Origin: Closterium sp. Naga37s-1 | Lineage: Eukaryota; Streptophyta; Zygnematophyceae; Desmidiales; Closteriaceae | DNA length: 64,000 nt | Direction of reading: 5' to 3' | NCBI GenBank assembly: GCA_947471745.1 | Contig: CANJKZ010000008.1 | Span: 2,272,001-2,336,000 of the forward strand | Shown: positions 42,501-51,684 of the stretch, one piece after another | How the letters are laid out: each line of letters starts with the position of its first letter | Numbering within the stretch: position 1 is the first letter of the stretch | Program-made: the position numbers and the translations under genes | Notes under the pieces: generated by a model | What the model was told of the DNA's origin: nothing | The model's database searches: none | What the model saw: only the letters and a program-made list of their open reading frames with translations

Positions 42501-45409
42501 AAGAGGAATGGCCCATAGGCTCAGGAATGGGGGCAGCAGCAGCCAGGGAACTACAGGAGGTGTTAAGGCAACACCGACAGTGCTTCGCCTACACGCTGCA
42601 GGAGCTAGGGGAATGCAAGTCACACGTCATGGAAATCAAGCTCACCACGGAGATACCGATCTACCAGAGGAAGAGACGGATGAGCCCAGGAGACATCGAC
42701 ATATGCATGGAAAAGTGCGCGGAGCTGCTAGAGGCAGGGTTGATCCAGCGATCAGAAAGTGACTACGCAGCAGCGACAGTAGTGGCCTCGAGGAAGGACC
42801 TCATAGGGGAGGTATCGGCGAGGAGAATGTGCGGGGATTACAGGGGCCTGAACAAGGTTACCGTGGCAGACCGATACCCCATGCAATCCGCCGAAGAAAT
42901 CTTTGACAAGCTACAGGGGGCAGCTGTGTTCTCGACGCTAGATCTCAGACAAGGCTTCAACCAGATACCCATCAGAGCAGAGGACCGAAAGAAGACAGCA
43001 TTCCATGGGCCAGACGGACTGTACGAGTGGAGGTGCATGCCGTTTGGCATGAGGAATGCCTCGGCGCTGTTCCAGCGAGTGATGGACGCAGTCTTGAGGA
43101 ACGTGCCAGCCGCTGCCTGCTACATAGACGATGTCATCGTCTTCAGTCCCAGCCCCGAGCAACACGTGAAGGACGTGCAGGCCACCCTGGAGGCCATCCA
43201 GGGAGCTGGATTAACCTGCCACCCGAAGAAGTGTGAGTTCGGCAGCAGGGCAGTGAAGTACCTGGGATTTGAGGTGCAGGGAGGGAAGATGAGCATCCAG
43301 CAGGCCAAGGTTGAGGTGCTGGATCGAGTACCCGCCCCCAAGGACCGGACAACACTAAGGGCGGTGTTGGGCTTCTTGAACTACTATCGCAAGTTCGTGC
43401 CCAACTTCAGCCGGACGGCAGCAGTACTGAATCGATTACTCCGGGAAGAGCAAGCATGGCAGTGGGGAGAGGCCGAGCAAGGGGCGCTGGAGGCTCTACT
43501 CACCGCTGTGAAGACGGCTTCGATACTAACCCTGCCCAGTAAGGAGGATCCCTTTGTGCTCTACACCGACTGGAGCAGTGCAGGCATGGGAGCCATACTG
43601 TGTCAGGAGAAAGAGGGGCAGGAGATGGTAGTGGCCTTCGCCAGCAGGAGCTGCAACCCGGCAGAGGCCAACTACTGCTCCTACGAGGGAGAAGGGTTGG
43701 CAGCCGTGTGGGGGGTCACCCACTTCCGTGTGTACCTGCAGGGCCGGCCCTTCACCCTAGTGACAGACCATCAACCCTTGACTTGGCTCATGACCAACCA
43801 AGCTCTCACCGGTCGGAACGCCAGGTGGGCGATGCGGTTGCAAGAGTACGAGTTCACCATCCGGCACCGACCGGGGAAGACGCTGCAGCATGTAGACGGC
43901 CTCTCCAGGAACCCTCCGCCGGACAGCCCCACAGCCTGCCTGGTCGCACTAGCCCGAGAGATTGATGGAGAAGGGGCCAGTAAGAAGCAGGAGCGAGGGC
44001 CCGATGATGTGTGGGAGGATGAAGAGGTGCTGAATTGGATACAAGGCAAAACGACAGAGGCCGGGCCAGCCAGCGAGCGAGCCCGGGCAAGAGGGGTGCA
44101 CTACAGATGGTACCAGGACCAGCTGCAGAAAAACACTAAGGACGGGTGGAAGCTGGTGCCAAGGAGAGAAGAAAGAGAGCAGATAATAGCCAAGGTGCAT
44201 CGGACGCTAGGGCACTATGGAAGTCTGAGGACCAGCCAGCTGGTAGAGACCGGGTGGTGGTGGGCGGGAATGCGGAGAGAGATAAAAGAGTGGGTAGATT
44301 CATGCGAGCTGTGTAGCAGGAACAAGGCAGAGCTGGAGAGAGGAAGAGAGGAGTTGCAGTCACTTCCCATACGAGGACTAGGGTTTCGATGGTCGCTAGA
44401 TTTGGCAGGAGAGATGCCGCTGAGCCGCAGAGGGAAGCGGTACATACTCATCATGATAGAACATGGGAGCAAGTGGGTGGAGGTCAAGGCGTTACCCAGT
44501 AAGAACTCGGCGAAGATAGCAGAGGCGTTTGAGGAGCAAGTCCTCACCAGATTCGGCGCATGCGGAGAAGTCCTGACCGACCAAGGGACCGAATTCCTAG
44601 GAGAGTTCGAGAGGCTACTACAGGCGACAGGAATCACGCACCGAAGGACATCCCGCTACCACCCCCTGAGCGATGGGCTGACAGAGAGGTTTGTCCAGAC
44701 TATGAAGAGGGGACTGCGGGCCTACGGGGAGAAATTCAAGCGAGACTGGGATGCACGACTGCCCTGGGTAGCTGCAGGATACCGGTTCAGTAAACAGGCA
44801 GCTCTGAAGGACGTGTCCCCATACTACCTACTGCTGGGGAGAGAGCCCATACTGCCAGTAGACGCACCGAAGCTGCTGACAGGAACCGTGACAGTGGCAT
44901 CAGCGGAGAGTTGGGTGGGGCTGGCAGAGGCACGGGCCAGGTACCTAAGAGAACTGCTACCTGCAGCGCTAGAGAACTTGCACGTGGCTCAGCTCAGAGA
45001 CGCGCAGCGATACAAGAAGAGGAGGGAGGGACAGGGAGCCGCTAAGGAAAAGCAGCTGGGAGTAGGGGAGGAGGTATATCTGAAGCAAGCGAGGCACGAC
45101 ATGATGGACATAGACCTCAGCAACGAGCGCTGGAAGGTCAAGGAAGTGAAAGAGTCAGGAGTGGTAGTGCTGGTGAGCGAGGGAGGCAGGGAGAAGAAAG
45201 ACCATCAGACCAACGTGGCACGAGCCCGACCAAGGCGGGGAGCTACAGAAGACGGTGCAGGAACGGCAGAAGAAAGAATCCAGCAGCCAGGAGTAGAAGG
45301 AGTCCATCGGCTTGCAGCAGGAGCTAGGCAGCCGAGGAGGGGGCAAGTGCAGGATGCAGGTGGCAAGGCAAGGCAGGTACCCAGAGAGCTGAGGGCACTA
45401 ATGCAGTGA
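39518..45409 (+). CDS. gag-pol: Gag-protease-DNMT3-like-RT-RNase H-integrase polyprotein (1,963 aa)
   Basis: One uninterrupted frame, stop TGA. Approximate residues: Gag capsid region 25-215 (ERFTGIPGVGPSLKNYL; RVEEFREFRRKKDESLFAYY); zinc knuckles C244-C257 (CHECGDAGHLKRDC) and 263-276 (CENCGKRGHKRAEC); retropepsin DTG 415-417 (AIIDTGAHHV); C5-cytosine methyltransferase about 595-915; RT about 1050-1240 with CGDYRGLNK at 1105 and YIDD 1202-1205; RNase H with D1351 (LYTDWSSAGMG); integrase zinc finger H1561/H1566/C1596/C1599; integrase core D1628, D1688, E1723 (D,D35E). Its last 21 codons lie within repeat B1. All catalytic residues of RT, RNase H and integrase are present. An acidic linker at about 955-1000 separates methyltransferase and RT. 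Confidence 0.95.
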   Translation: MESRVAIPTDARPRPESPKAHRWTTAGLPKIEVAERFTGIPGVGPSLKNYLMQLETVKYCWERDGMDPGEFFRRMVVTLSGEAETYYRMVRQEILEEAECQEIENPTARFLEMLKKEFLGQTKSRVEEFREFRRKKDESLFAYYCRLKELADDLECKEERLLVRKFVRGLDEELKGVVRNNVYGIGADIILKEVYGLAKRTEHAQRLLDLEDGETRTKPKTTWAAAAMLEPEQAAVSRPDSRRCHECGDAGHLKRDCPKAPTCENCGKRGHKRAECYSRKREEGPETREGLQAEIKRLQLKLEGRGTSTHKERAMLAYEEVEGVEEEEEEYIKEYSCMAYPRERDEIDLRPRNPTTQESGTTAERSRRYERAGGGSGTGMRRHPNEQLVCQASVLIADKGSLTVGGLPVGQAIIDTGAHHVLIGKGLAKQLKLDLPGRMVERGILLMTAEGGEPKWMPRTRTPIEVVLLPGTEKECCIRLNYGVSESEDYDILVGMELLYRVGATICTWQEKVLYRVHYWDPESSVGTLPVKFVRQEPREAYQAQRKDLSEELDDWSWEQYAEEYEGRTERRARGEDPPSLKERVSRVWAVESALCVLELYGGIGTGLAAALKAGCFVRKWVHVEKDPVVRRMARHHALKLLEDYPQQMLSTAIPAEDEASVDDVRDITEEQLERWGQVDLVVAGWECQGYSRVGEGRGMEDPRGASFRDLQKVLEMIQRKQGEVIYILENVDLAEDRREPVKLAFAEIEAAVGRGVAVDAAQLGSRAHRPRRYWQNGVSEASLRHSLAQMQRPEPRLVSDILGPNRLPAPVKIPDHPSQYQCNEPGKPRQALPTLVAYEGSWGFRMEGDLPGPGMIYDVRAGKWEEPTAREREAAMGHRWDATAHPRVTEKQRRAAIGRAMDLNVMSWLIETICMHLKMKDIQREIEISVRYQEDLEVERGKRQLQAMEEQQEERIREGWACMAMECEGGEKREEEAEEETKAGAVKERERTPEEEWPIGSGMGAAAARELQEVLRQHRQCFAYTLQELGECKSHVMEIKLTTEIPIYQRKRRMSPGDIDICMEKCAELLEAGLIQRSESDYAAATVVASRKDLIGEVSARRMCGDYRGLNKVTVADRYPMQSAEEIFDKLQGAAVFSTLDLRQGFNQIPIRAEDRKKTAFHGPDGLYEWRCMPFGMRNASALFQRVMDAVLRNVPAAACYIDDVIVFSPSPEQHVKDVQATLEAIQGAGLTCHPKKCEFGSRAVKYLGFEVQGGKMSIQQAKVEVLDRVPAPKDRTTLRAVLGFLNYYRKFVPNFSRTAAVLNRLLREEQAWQWGEAEQGALEALLTAVKTASILTLPSKEDPFVLYTDWSSAGMGAILCQEKEGQEMVVAFASRSCNPAEANYCSYEGEGLAAVWGVTHFRVYLQGRPFTLVTDHQPLTWLMTNQALTGRNARWAMRLQEYEFTIRHRPGKTLQHVDGLSRNPPPDSPTACLVALAREIDGEGASKKQERGPDDVWEDEEVLNWIQGKTTEAGPASERARARGVHYRWYQDQLQKNTKDGWKLVPRREEREQIIAKVHRTLGHYGSLRTSQLVETGWWWAGMRREIKEWVDSCELCSRNKAELERGREELQSLPIRGLGFRWSLDLAGEMPLSRRGKRYILIMIEHGSKWVEVKALPSKNSAKIAEAFEEQVLTRFGACGEVLTDQGTEFLGEFERLLQATGITHRRTSRYHPLSDGLTERFVQTMKRGLRAYGEKFKRDWDARLPWVAAGYRFSKQAALKDVSPYYLLLGREPILPVDAPKLLTGTVTVASAESWVGLAEARARYLRELLPAALENLHVAQLRDAQRYKKRREGQGAAKEKQLGVGEEVYLKQARHDMMDIDLSNERWKVKEVKESGVVVLVSEGGREKKDHQTNVARARPRRGATEDGAGTAEERIQQPGVEGVHRLAAGARQPRRGQVQDAGGKARQVPRELRALMQ
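41300..42262 (+). other. DNMT3-like C5-cytosine methyltransferase domain inside the polyprotein
   Basis: SAM-binding motif I reads VLELYGGIGTG (residues 597-607). Motif IV is VVAGWECQGYS with the catalytic Cys at 688; the usual Pro before it (PC) is Glu 687. Motif VI is ILENVD (ENV 730-732). Motif VIII is GSRAHRPRRYW (765-775). Motif X is AIGRAMDLNVMSWLI (897-911). The phrase DDVRDITEEQLERWG before motif IV and the GR-x-M/W-x-V-x-x-L form of motif X resemble the DNMT3 (de novo) type rather than DNMT1 or CMT. No PWWP, ADD, BAH or chromodomain is visible. The likely role is cytosine methylation of the element's own cDNA or its target; this is an inference. Confidence 0.9.
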
Positions 45410-45520
45410 CGAGGAAGGTTGCAGAAGAGAGACAACACCCCAGCATCAGGAGCACAGGAGGCAGGGCCAACAGGAGGCAAGGCTGGGCAACCTGAAGCAA
45501 GACAGAGAGAGATTCCGACA
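45347..45520 (+). repeat. Split direct repeat B1 (174 bp)
   Basis: From GTGCAGGATGCAGG to GAGATTCCGACA. It overlaps the end of the polyprotein. A purine-rich AGACAGAGAGAGA near its end may serve as the plus-strand primer. It is separated from A2 by GC. Confidence 0.9.
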
Positions 45521-45522
45521 GC

Positions 45523-45899
45523 TGTCATGCTTTTATACTTAGTATAGATATAATAAGATAGGTGCATGACATTGTGAAGGAGCGTAATAGACTGTAGAGA
45601 AGTAAGGGGGAAAAGGGGAATGCTCGAGCGGGAACACAAAGCGAGCCGTGCGAAAGCACCGTTGCTCGGCAACGGTAACCACCGCTCACAATTACTTAAG
45701 CAGTAGCGCAAGTAGGGGATCTTTGCTTGCGAGTTTGTTTTCACACTAAGCTACAATTCAGGCTGGCGAAACCCCTAGCACCTAGCACGAGTGGAGCCAA
45801 TCCTAGCAAGCACGATCTGAGCCAAGGAAGAGCAGTGAGTCTGCCGAGCTCAGCCCCCAGTGGAAGCAATCTCCTCTCAGAGAGTAGAGGAGCTTTTAA
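45523..45899 (+). repeat. Split direct repeat A2 (377 bp)
   Basis: Copy of A1, no difference seen. It continues directly into B2, whereas A1 continues into the leader; the shared bases at the switch point are AA. Confidence 0.92.
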
Positions 45900-46073
45900 G
45901 TGCAGGATGCAGGTGGCAAGGCAAGGCAGGTACCCAGAGAGCTGAGGGCACTAATGCAGTGACGAGGAAGGTTGCAGAAGAGAGACAACACCCCAGCATC
46001 AGGAGCACAGGAGGCAGGGCCAACAGGAGGCAAGGCTGGGCAACCTGAAGCAAGACAGAGAGAGATTCTGACA
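45900..46073 (+). repeat. Split direct repeat B2 (174 bp), right end of the element
   Basis: Same as B1 except GATTCTGACA for GATTCCGACA. The next base begins the 28-bp flanking repeat TACCGCACACC.... Confidence 0.92.
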
Positions 46074-46270
46074 TACCGCACACCTGAGTTCGCTTCCGAC
46101 GCGCCTGAGCTTGCTTATCGCACACCTGAGTTCGCTTCCGGCAGGCCTGAGTTTGCTTACCGCACACCTGAGTTTGCTTCCAGCACGCTTGAGCTCGTTT
46201 ACCGCACACCTGGGTTCGCTTTCGGCACGCCTGAACTCGCTTACCGCACACCTGAGTTCGCTTCCCGAGT
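46074..46270 (+). repeat. 42-bp minisatellite in copia D leader/gag
   Basis: About five units of CACACCTGAGTTCGCTTCC-x-GCCTGAGCT-GCTTACCG. In the gag frame it encodes a 14-residue repeat, YRTPEFAS-x-x-PELA. Part of the array lies left of the DNMT insertion (38640-38702). Confidence 0.9.
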
Positions 46271-47690
46271 TACTGCTGCTACTGCTGCTACTCGCGGTGG
46301 CCAGATGCAGCTCCAGCGACGTCCGCGCGAGTCCCTCACGCCCCAGCAGCTTCGTGAGTGGTACGCTAGTTGGGGTTGTGGCGGCGGCCGTAGTGGCAGT
46401 CGCCCTGGAGCGGGTCAGTCGGGTGCTTCTCGCAGTGGCCAGATGCAGCTGCAACGGCGTCCGCGCGAGACCCTTACGCCCCAGCAGCTTCGTGAGTGGT
46501 ACGCTCAGAGTAGAGGGTCTCGGAGTACCGTTCGGTGCTCGTACGTCATTCGCACAAGTGATCGGGCTGGTCAGACTTGCGGGACGAGAGGTCACACACA
46601 GTCCCGCTGCTTCGCCGGTCTGAGCGGCGCCTGGCGTACAGAGTTTGGCGACGCGGCTGAGCTCCCCGACTGGGTGGAGATGCTTCGGCAGAGGGTGGAT
46701 ATCTTTGCTCTTGACTATGATGCTATCCTCACTGCCATGTATGCATTGCCTAATAGTGCTGAGGGTGCCTGTTACCTGTGTGTACCGCCTGACCCAGGTA
46801 TAGAGTCTGCTGCTCTAGGTACTGGTGAGGCTGCTGCTCTAGGTGCTAGTCAGTCTCCTGCTCTAGGTGCTGGTGAGGCTGCTGCTCTAGGTGCTAGTGA
46901 GTCTGCTGCTCCAGGTGATGGTGAGTCTGCTCTCTCTCGTACTGCGCCTGCTGAGGCCTTGCACACCTTCACACTTGACTCAGGTGCTTCCCGCTCCTTC
47001 TTTCGCGACAGCACCACACTCACGCCGCTCAGTCGGCCTGTCGCAGTCTCCCTGGCTGACCCCTCTGGGGGCCCAGTCCTTGCGCACTCTTCCACGGTTC
47101 TGCCGTGTCCTGCGGCCCCGTCGGGCTTGCTGTCGTGACTCCACCTCCCCTCGTTCTCTACGAACTTGGTGAGTGGAGCTGATCTCCAGGACGTGTGGGT
47201 TGACCAGTTCACCCCTGGAGGTCAGCGTGTGACCCACTGCACTTGCTCGCGGACGGGCCGCCACCTGGCCACGTTCACCCGTCGACCTGGGTCGAGCCTG
47301 TACATACTGACTACTGCGTCTCCTCCGGATACTGCGCTTGGTCAGGTAGCCGCGTCTGGTCAGGTGTTTGCTGCCGCGTCCAGGTCTAGTCCGGCGTCTG
47401 CCCCCTGCTCGTGTCGGCCTCTGTCACACGAGACTCTCCTTTGGCACCACCGCCTTGGTCACCCCTCCCTGCCTCGTCTTCGAGGTATGGCCTCCCGTAC
47501 CCTTGTCTCTGGTCTCCCCCGGTCCCTCCCTCCCCTTCCTCCGGGGCCGGCCCCTACCTGTGTTCCTTGTGTCGAGGGCCGGCAGCGTGCCGCTCCTCAC
47601 TCCTCCGAGTTTCCTCCGACAGAGGCTCCCCTGCAGACTCTCCACCTGGACATGTGGGGCCCAGCCCGCGTCCGTGGACAGGGTCACTAG
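46271..47690 (+). pseudogene. gag-pol: Copia D gag C-terminus, protease and pre-integrase
   Basis: Instead of the usual capsid region, a module QMQLQRRPRE-LTPQQLREWYA occurs twice (46303-46385 and 46440-46510). Then comes a widened knuckle C-x13-C-x4-H-x4-C ending TCGTRGHTQSRC, FALDYDAILTAMYAL, a repeated AALGASE-type spacer and protease LDSGASRSFF. TGA at 47136-47138 replaces GGA (LSGLHLP). HHRLGHPS ... CVPC follows. TAG at 47688-47690 replaces Glu (GQGHERYFLL). Confidence 0.87.
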
Positions 47691-49925
47691 CGTTACTTCC
47701 TGCTGGTCGTTGACGACTACTCGGGTTACACCACAGTCTTCCCCTTGCGCCGCAAGGGTGAGGTCACTGAGGTGTTGATCGACTGGATCCGCGGTGCTCG
47801 TCGCTAGCTCAGCGAGAGTTTTGGCTCGGACCTTCCTGTTTTGCGTCTGCACTCCAACAGAGGTGGTGAGTTTTCCTCCGACCTTGTGAGGGCTTTCTGT
47901 CATGCGGAGGGCATCCGCCAGACGTTCGCGCTTCCGGCCTCCCCACAGCAAAATGGGATTGCTGAGCACCGCATTGGCATGGTCATGGACGTCGCTCGTA
48001 CGTCCATGATCCATGCGGCTGCTCCTCATTTTCTTTGGCCGTTCGCGGTTCAGTACGCTGCGCATCAGATCAACCTTCAGCCTCGTGTCTCCTTGCCGGA
48101 GACCACACCTACTCTTCGGTGGACGGGGAAGGTTGGCGATGCGTCTGTGTTCCGTGTTTGGGGATCTCGAGCTTTTGTCCGCGATTCTTCCGCGGACAAG
48201 CTGTCCTCCCGTGCTGTTCCCTGCGTCTTCCTTGGCTTCCCCCCTGACGCGCCTGGGTGGCAGTTTTACCACCCCACCTCGCGTCGTGTTCTGTCCTCTC
48301 AGGACGTCACGTTTGACGAGTCGGTATCTTACTACCATCTCATTCCTTACCGCACTACCCCTCTCCCCCCCCCGCCGCTCTTCCTAGCACCAGGTGCTCC
48401 TCCGGTAGACCCCCTCCCCCCTTAGGGTCCTACCCCCTCAGGTGTGTCCCAGGTAGACCCTATCGAGCCTGTCGAGGTAGCTGTCGACTCTGGTACTGCT
48501 AGGGGAGTTGAGCCTGCGGGTGCGGGGCCTGGGGGTGCTGAGCCTGGGGTTGCTGAGTCTGAGGGTGCGGAGCCTGGGGGTGCTGAGCCTGAGCGTGCGG
48601 AGCCTGGGGGTGCTGAGTCTGGGGGTGCTGAGCCTGAGCGTGCTGAGTCTGGAGGTCCTCCGAGTGTCCCGTCACGGCGGGAGCCCCTCTCTCCACAGCA
48701 GCTGCGTGAGTGGTACGCTCGGCGCTGTAGCCATGGTGCTGGAGCTGGGGGGCCTGCTACTGGAGGTGCTGCTGGTGCTGGAGCTGCTGGAGCCGCTGGT
48801 CCTGGAGGTGCTCGTGCTGGAGGTGCTGGCGCTGCTGGAGGTCCTACTGGTGTTGGAGCTGTTGGAGGTGCTGGCGCTGCTGGAGGTCCTGCTGGTGTTG
48901 GAGCTGCTGGAGGTGCTGGAGCCGCTGGTCCCGGAGGTGCTCGTACTGGAGGTACTGGAGCTGCTGGGGCTGGTGGTAATGCAGGAGTTGGAGCTAGAGG
49001 TGCTGGAGCTGTTGCTGCTGGAGGTGCTGCTGGAGCTGGAGCTGCTGGAGGTGCTGCAGCTGGTGGTGCTGCGGGAGTTGTAGCTGGAGACCCTGGAGCT
49101 GAGGGTACTGGTGCTGTCTCTGCTGTTTCTGGAGGCGCTGCGCGGCCGCGGCCGTACTACGTTCCGCTCCTTCAGCAGGTTCTTGGCCTCCCGCCTTCTA
49201 CTGGTCCTACTCCTCCCTTACTGAGTCCACCGCCTGTCCAGTCGCAGTCGCAGTTACAGCCAGCCTCTCCACTGCCTGGTCCTTCTCCTTACTCTGGACC
49301 GACTAGAGGTCTTACGGAGCATCGTGAGCCTGAGTCTCGTCCTGCGTCGCCTGAGTCTCGTCCTGCGTCGCCTGAGTCTCGTCCTGAGTTGCCTGTTCGC
49401 GCTGTCCGCACTGGTCATCGTGTTCCGCGTCAACGTCCTCCTCCTGTCCCTGGCACTCACTATATGACTCTGCGTCCTTCCACTGCTCCACAGCGTGTCC
49501 CTCTGCCGTCTCCTTCTGCGTCCTCTCTTCCTGACGGTCCGGACCCGGAGTCTGACTCCCTTCGTGCTGCTAGTCCTACTGTCACGCGTTTCCTGGCCAC
49601 TGTTGTCACTGACCCTTCGTTTGAGTCCACTGCTGCGTCTGCTCTAGTTGCCGAGCTTGTTGACTTTGCTGCCGCCTGTTGTCTAGACTACGCCGCTAGT
49701 CTTGTTGCTGAGTCTAAGTCTGAGTCTGTCTGTCCTCCGTCCGTCGGGGGTGAGTGTGCTCTTGGCACGGACGTCCTTGAGGATAGACAGGAGGAGTTTG
49801 AGTGCTTTGCCGCTGCTTTACCTCATCTCGTGTCCATGCTACTTGCCCCTGATGGAGACCCGGATGCACCAGACATCCCGACCCTGCGCTCTTACGAAGA
49901 GGCGATAGAGGGTCCCTACTCCTCT
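47691..49925 (+). pseudogene. pol: Copia D integrase and linker
   Basis: Integrase core: LLVVDDYSGYTTVF, LHSNRGGEF (catalytic Asp to Asn, from AAC), NGIAEHRIG. TAG near 47806 replaces Gln (ARLQL), TAG at 48423-48425 replaces Gln of PPQG. The linker has AEPGGAE repeats, SPQQLREWYARR and a long Gly/Ala run. SPESRPASPESRP repeats precede MTLRPSTAPQ. The Asp-to-Asn change alone would inactivate the integrase. Confidence 0.85.
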
Positions 49926-51455
49926 TAGTGGCAGACAGCCATGGACACAGAGATGGCTTCCTGGAAGTCCACAGGCACCTACGTCGACCAGATTCCCCCG
50001 CCTGGGGCGAACATCGTCAGTGGCATGTGGATTTTCAGGGTGAAGCGGCCGCCGGGTTCTCCGCCTATCTTCAAGGCGTGTTACGTTGCACGAGGCTTCA
50101 GTCAGCGAGAGGGAGTTGACTTCTTCCAGACCTTCTCCCCTACCCCGAAGATGACCACTCTTCGGGTGCTGCTGCACGTCGCCGCTCAGCGTGACTACGA
50201 GCTTCACTCTCTTGACTTTAGCACAGCTTTCCTACAGGGCAGCCTGCACGAGGAGATCTGGCTGCGCCGCCCACCTGGCTTCACTGGGTCGTTTCCTGCT
50301 GGTACCCAGTGGAGCCTCTGGCGGCCAGTCTACGGTCTCCGCCAGGAACCCCGTGAGTGGCACGACACACTGAGGATGACTCTTGCTGCTCTTGGGTTTG
50401 CTCCTTCCACTGCTGACCCGTCGCTGTTTCTACGCACCGACACCTCTCTGCCGCCGTTCTACGTTCTCGTGTACGTAGACGACTTGGTTTTTGCTACTGC
50501 TGACACTAAGGGACTCGCCCACGTGAAGTCGGAGCTGCAGAAGAGACACACGTGCACAGACCTGGGTGAGCTGACAAGCTATCTTGGCTTGCGGATCACC
50601 CGGGACAGAGCACAGCACACCATTACCTTGACTCAGTCACACATGGTGCAGCAGGTCCTTCAGCGCTTCCGCTTCACGTACTCCTCGCCACAGTCCACTC
50701 CTCTGCCTACCGGTCACTCGCTCTCAGCTCCACCTTCGGACGAGTCCGTAGAGCCGAGTGGCCCGTATCCAGAGCTTGTGGGCTGCCTCATGTACCTGAT
50801 GACCTGCACTCGACCTGACCTTGCCTACCCTCTTAGCATTCTAGCACGATATGTCGCTCCTGGCCGACACAGGATGGAGCACATGGATGCCGCTAAGAGG
50901 GTGTTGCGCTACTTGTGCAGTACGTCGGGCATGGGGCTCGTGCTTGGAGGACAGGCTCGAGTTGTCCTCACTGGTCACGCAGACGCTTCCTGGGCTGACG
51001 ACTTGGCTACGCAGCGGTCGTCACAGGGTTACACCTTCACTCTTGGCTCCGGCTCTGTTTCTTGGCGGTCTACCCGCTCGTCTTCTGTTCTCAGCTCCAG
51101 CTGTGAGGCTGAGATCTACGCAGGGGCCATGGCTGCACAGGAGTTACGCTGGCTCACCTACCTGCTGACCGACCTGGGAGAGCCGCCTCGTTCTCCTCCA
51201 GTGCTGTACGTCAACAACAAGGCCATGATTGCCTTGTGTCAGGAGCACAGACTGGAGCACAGAACGAAGCACATCGCTTTGCGCTACTTCCTTGCTCTAG
51301 AGTTGCAGCAGCGTGGTCAGCTTCGTCTTGCTTACGTGGCCACTCGGGCCAACACTGCTGATGTCTTCGCTAAGGCACTTCAGCCTTGTGATCATCAGCG
51401 TTTCTGTACTGTTCTAGGCCTTGTGCCTACTGTGCCTCACTTGCTTACTTCTTGA
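49926..51455 (+). CDS. pol: Copia D reverse transcriptase and RNase H
   Basis: 504 codons after a TAG at 49926-49928 that copy A shares (YSS, stop, WQTAMD). Complete RT: GMWIFRVKRPPGSPP, FSPTPKMTTLRVLL, DFSTAFLQGSLHEEIWLRR, RPVYGLRQEPREWHDT, YVDDLVFATADT. RNase H: HADASWADDLAT, SSSCEAEIYAGAMAAQELRW, with one Asp to Asn (LYVNNKAMIAL; copy B has DNK). Ends HLLTS, TGA. It is the most intact RT of the family in this window. Confidence 0.92.
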
Positions 51456-51684
51456 CTCTGCTTGTACTGTCATCGATTTACATATACCTGCATGCTTACA
51501 CTTGCTAGGTGGTGATCACTGTATTGCTTGTTCTCCTTTATATAACTCTGCATGTGAACTGGCCTTGTGGCCATTTGCTTGTGCTCAGACTGCGTGGTGA
51601 CGTCGTGATCCACCCTGAGCTTGCTTTGCCTCTCTTGACCGGTCTTGTGACCTCTTGTTCTCCCCCACTTTGCCTATGGGGGTG
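51456..51684 (+). other. Copia D 3' untranslated region and polypurine tract
   Basis: No gene. Nearly the same as 22170-22398. It ends TATGGGGGTG just before the LTR. Confidence 0.7.

Larger units (their letters stand above)
38703..46073 (+). mobile_element. DNMT-encoding gypsy-like retrotransposon with split direct repeats
   Basis: Outer ends TGTCATGC and TTCTGACA share the inverted terminus TGTCA/TGACA. Layout: A1 (38703-39079), coding region, B1 (45347-45520), two bases GC, A2 (45523-45899), B2 (45900-46073). A1 and A2 (377 bp) look identical; B1 and B2 (174 bp) differ at one base. A perfect 28-bp direct repeat flanks the insertion (38675-38702 and 46074-46101), lying within a minisatellite. 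No tRNA-iMet primer site follows A1. The polyprotein carries Gag, protease, a DNMT3-like domain, RT, RNase H and a DDE integrase. The layout is that of DIRS/PAT elements, but the enzymes are those of Ty3/gypsy. Confidence 0.93.

Noticed and set aside
38703..46073. A simple LTR retrotransposon with LTR = block A only
   Set aside because: Block A ends TTTTAA, not CA; 174 bp of B follow A2 before the target sequence; and B also precedes A2. The A1-B1-A2-B2 scheme explains all of it.
46074..46270. CRISPR-like array
   Set aside because: The units are contiguous degenerate tandem repeats with no unique spacers, inside a eukaryotic retrotransposon.
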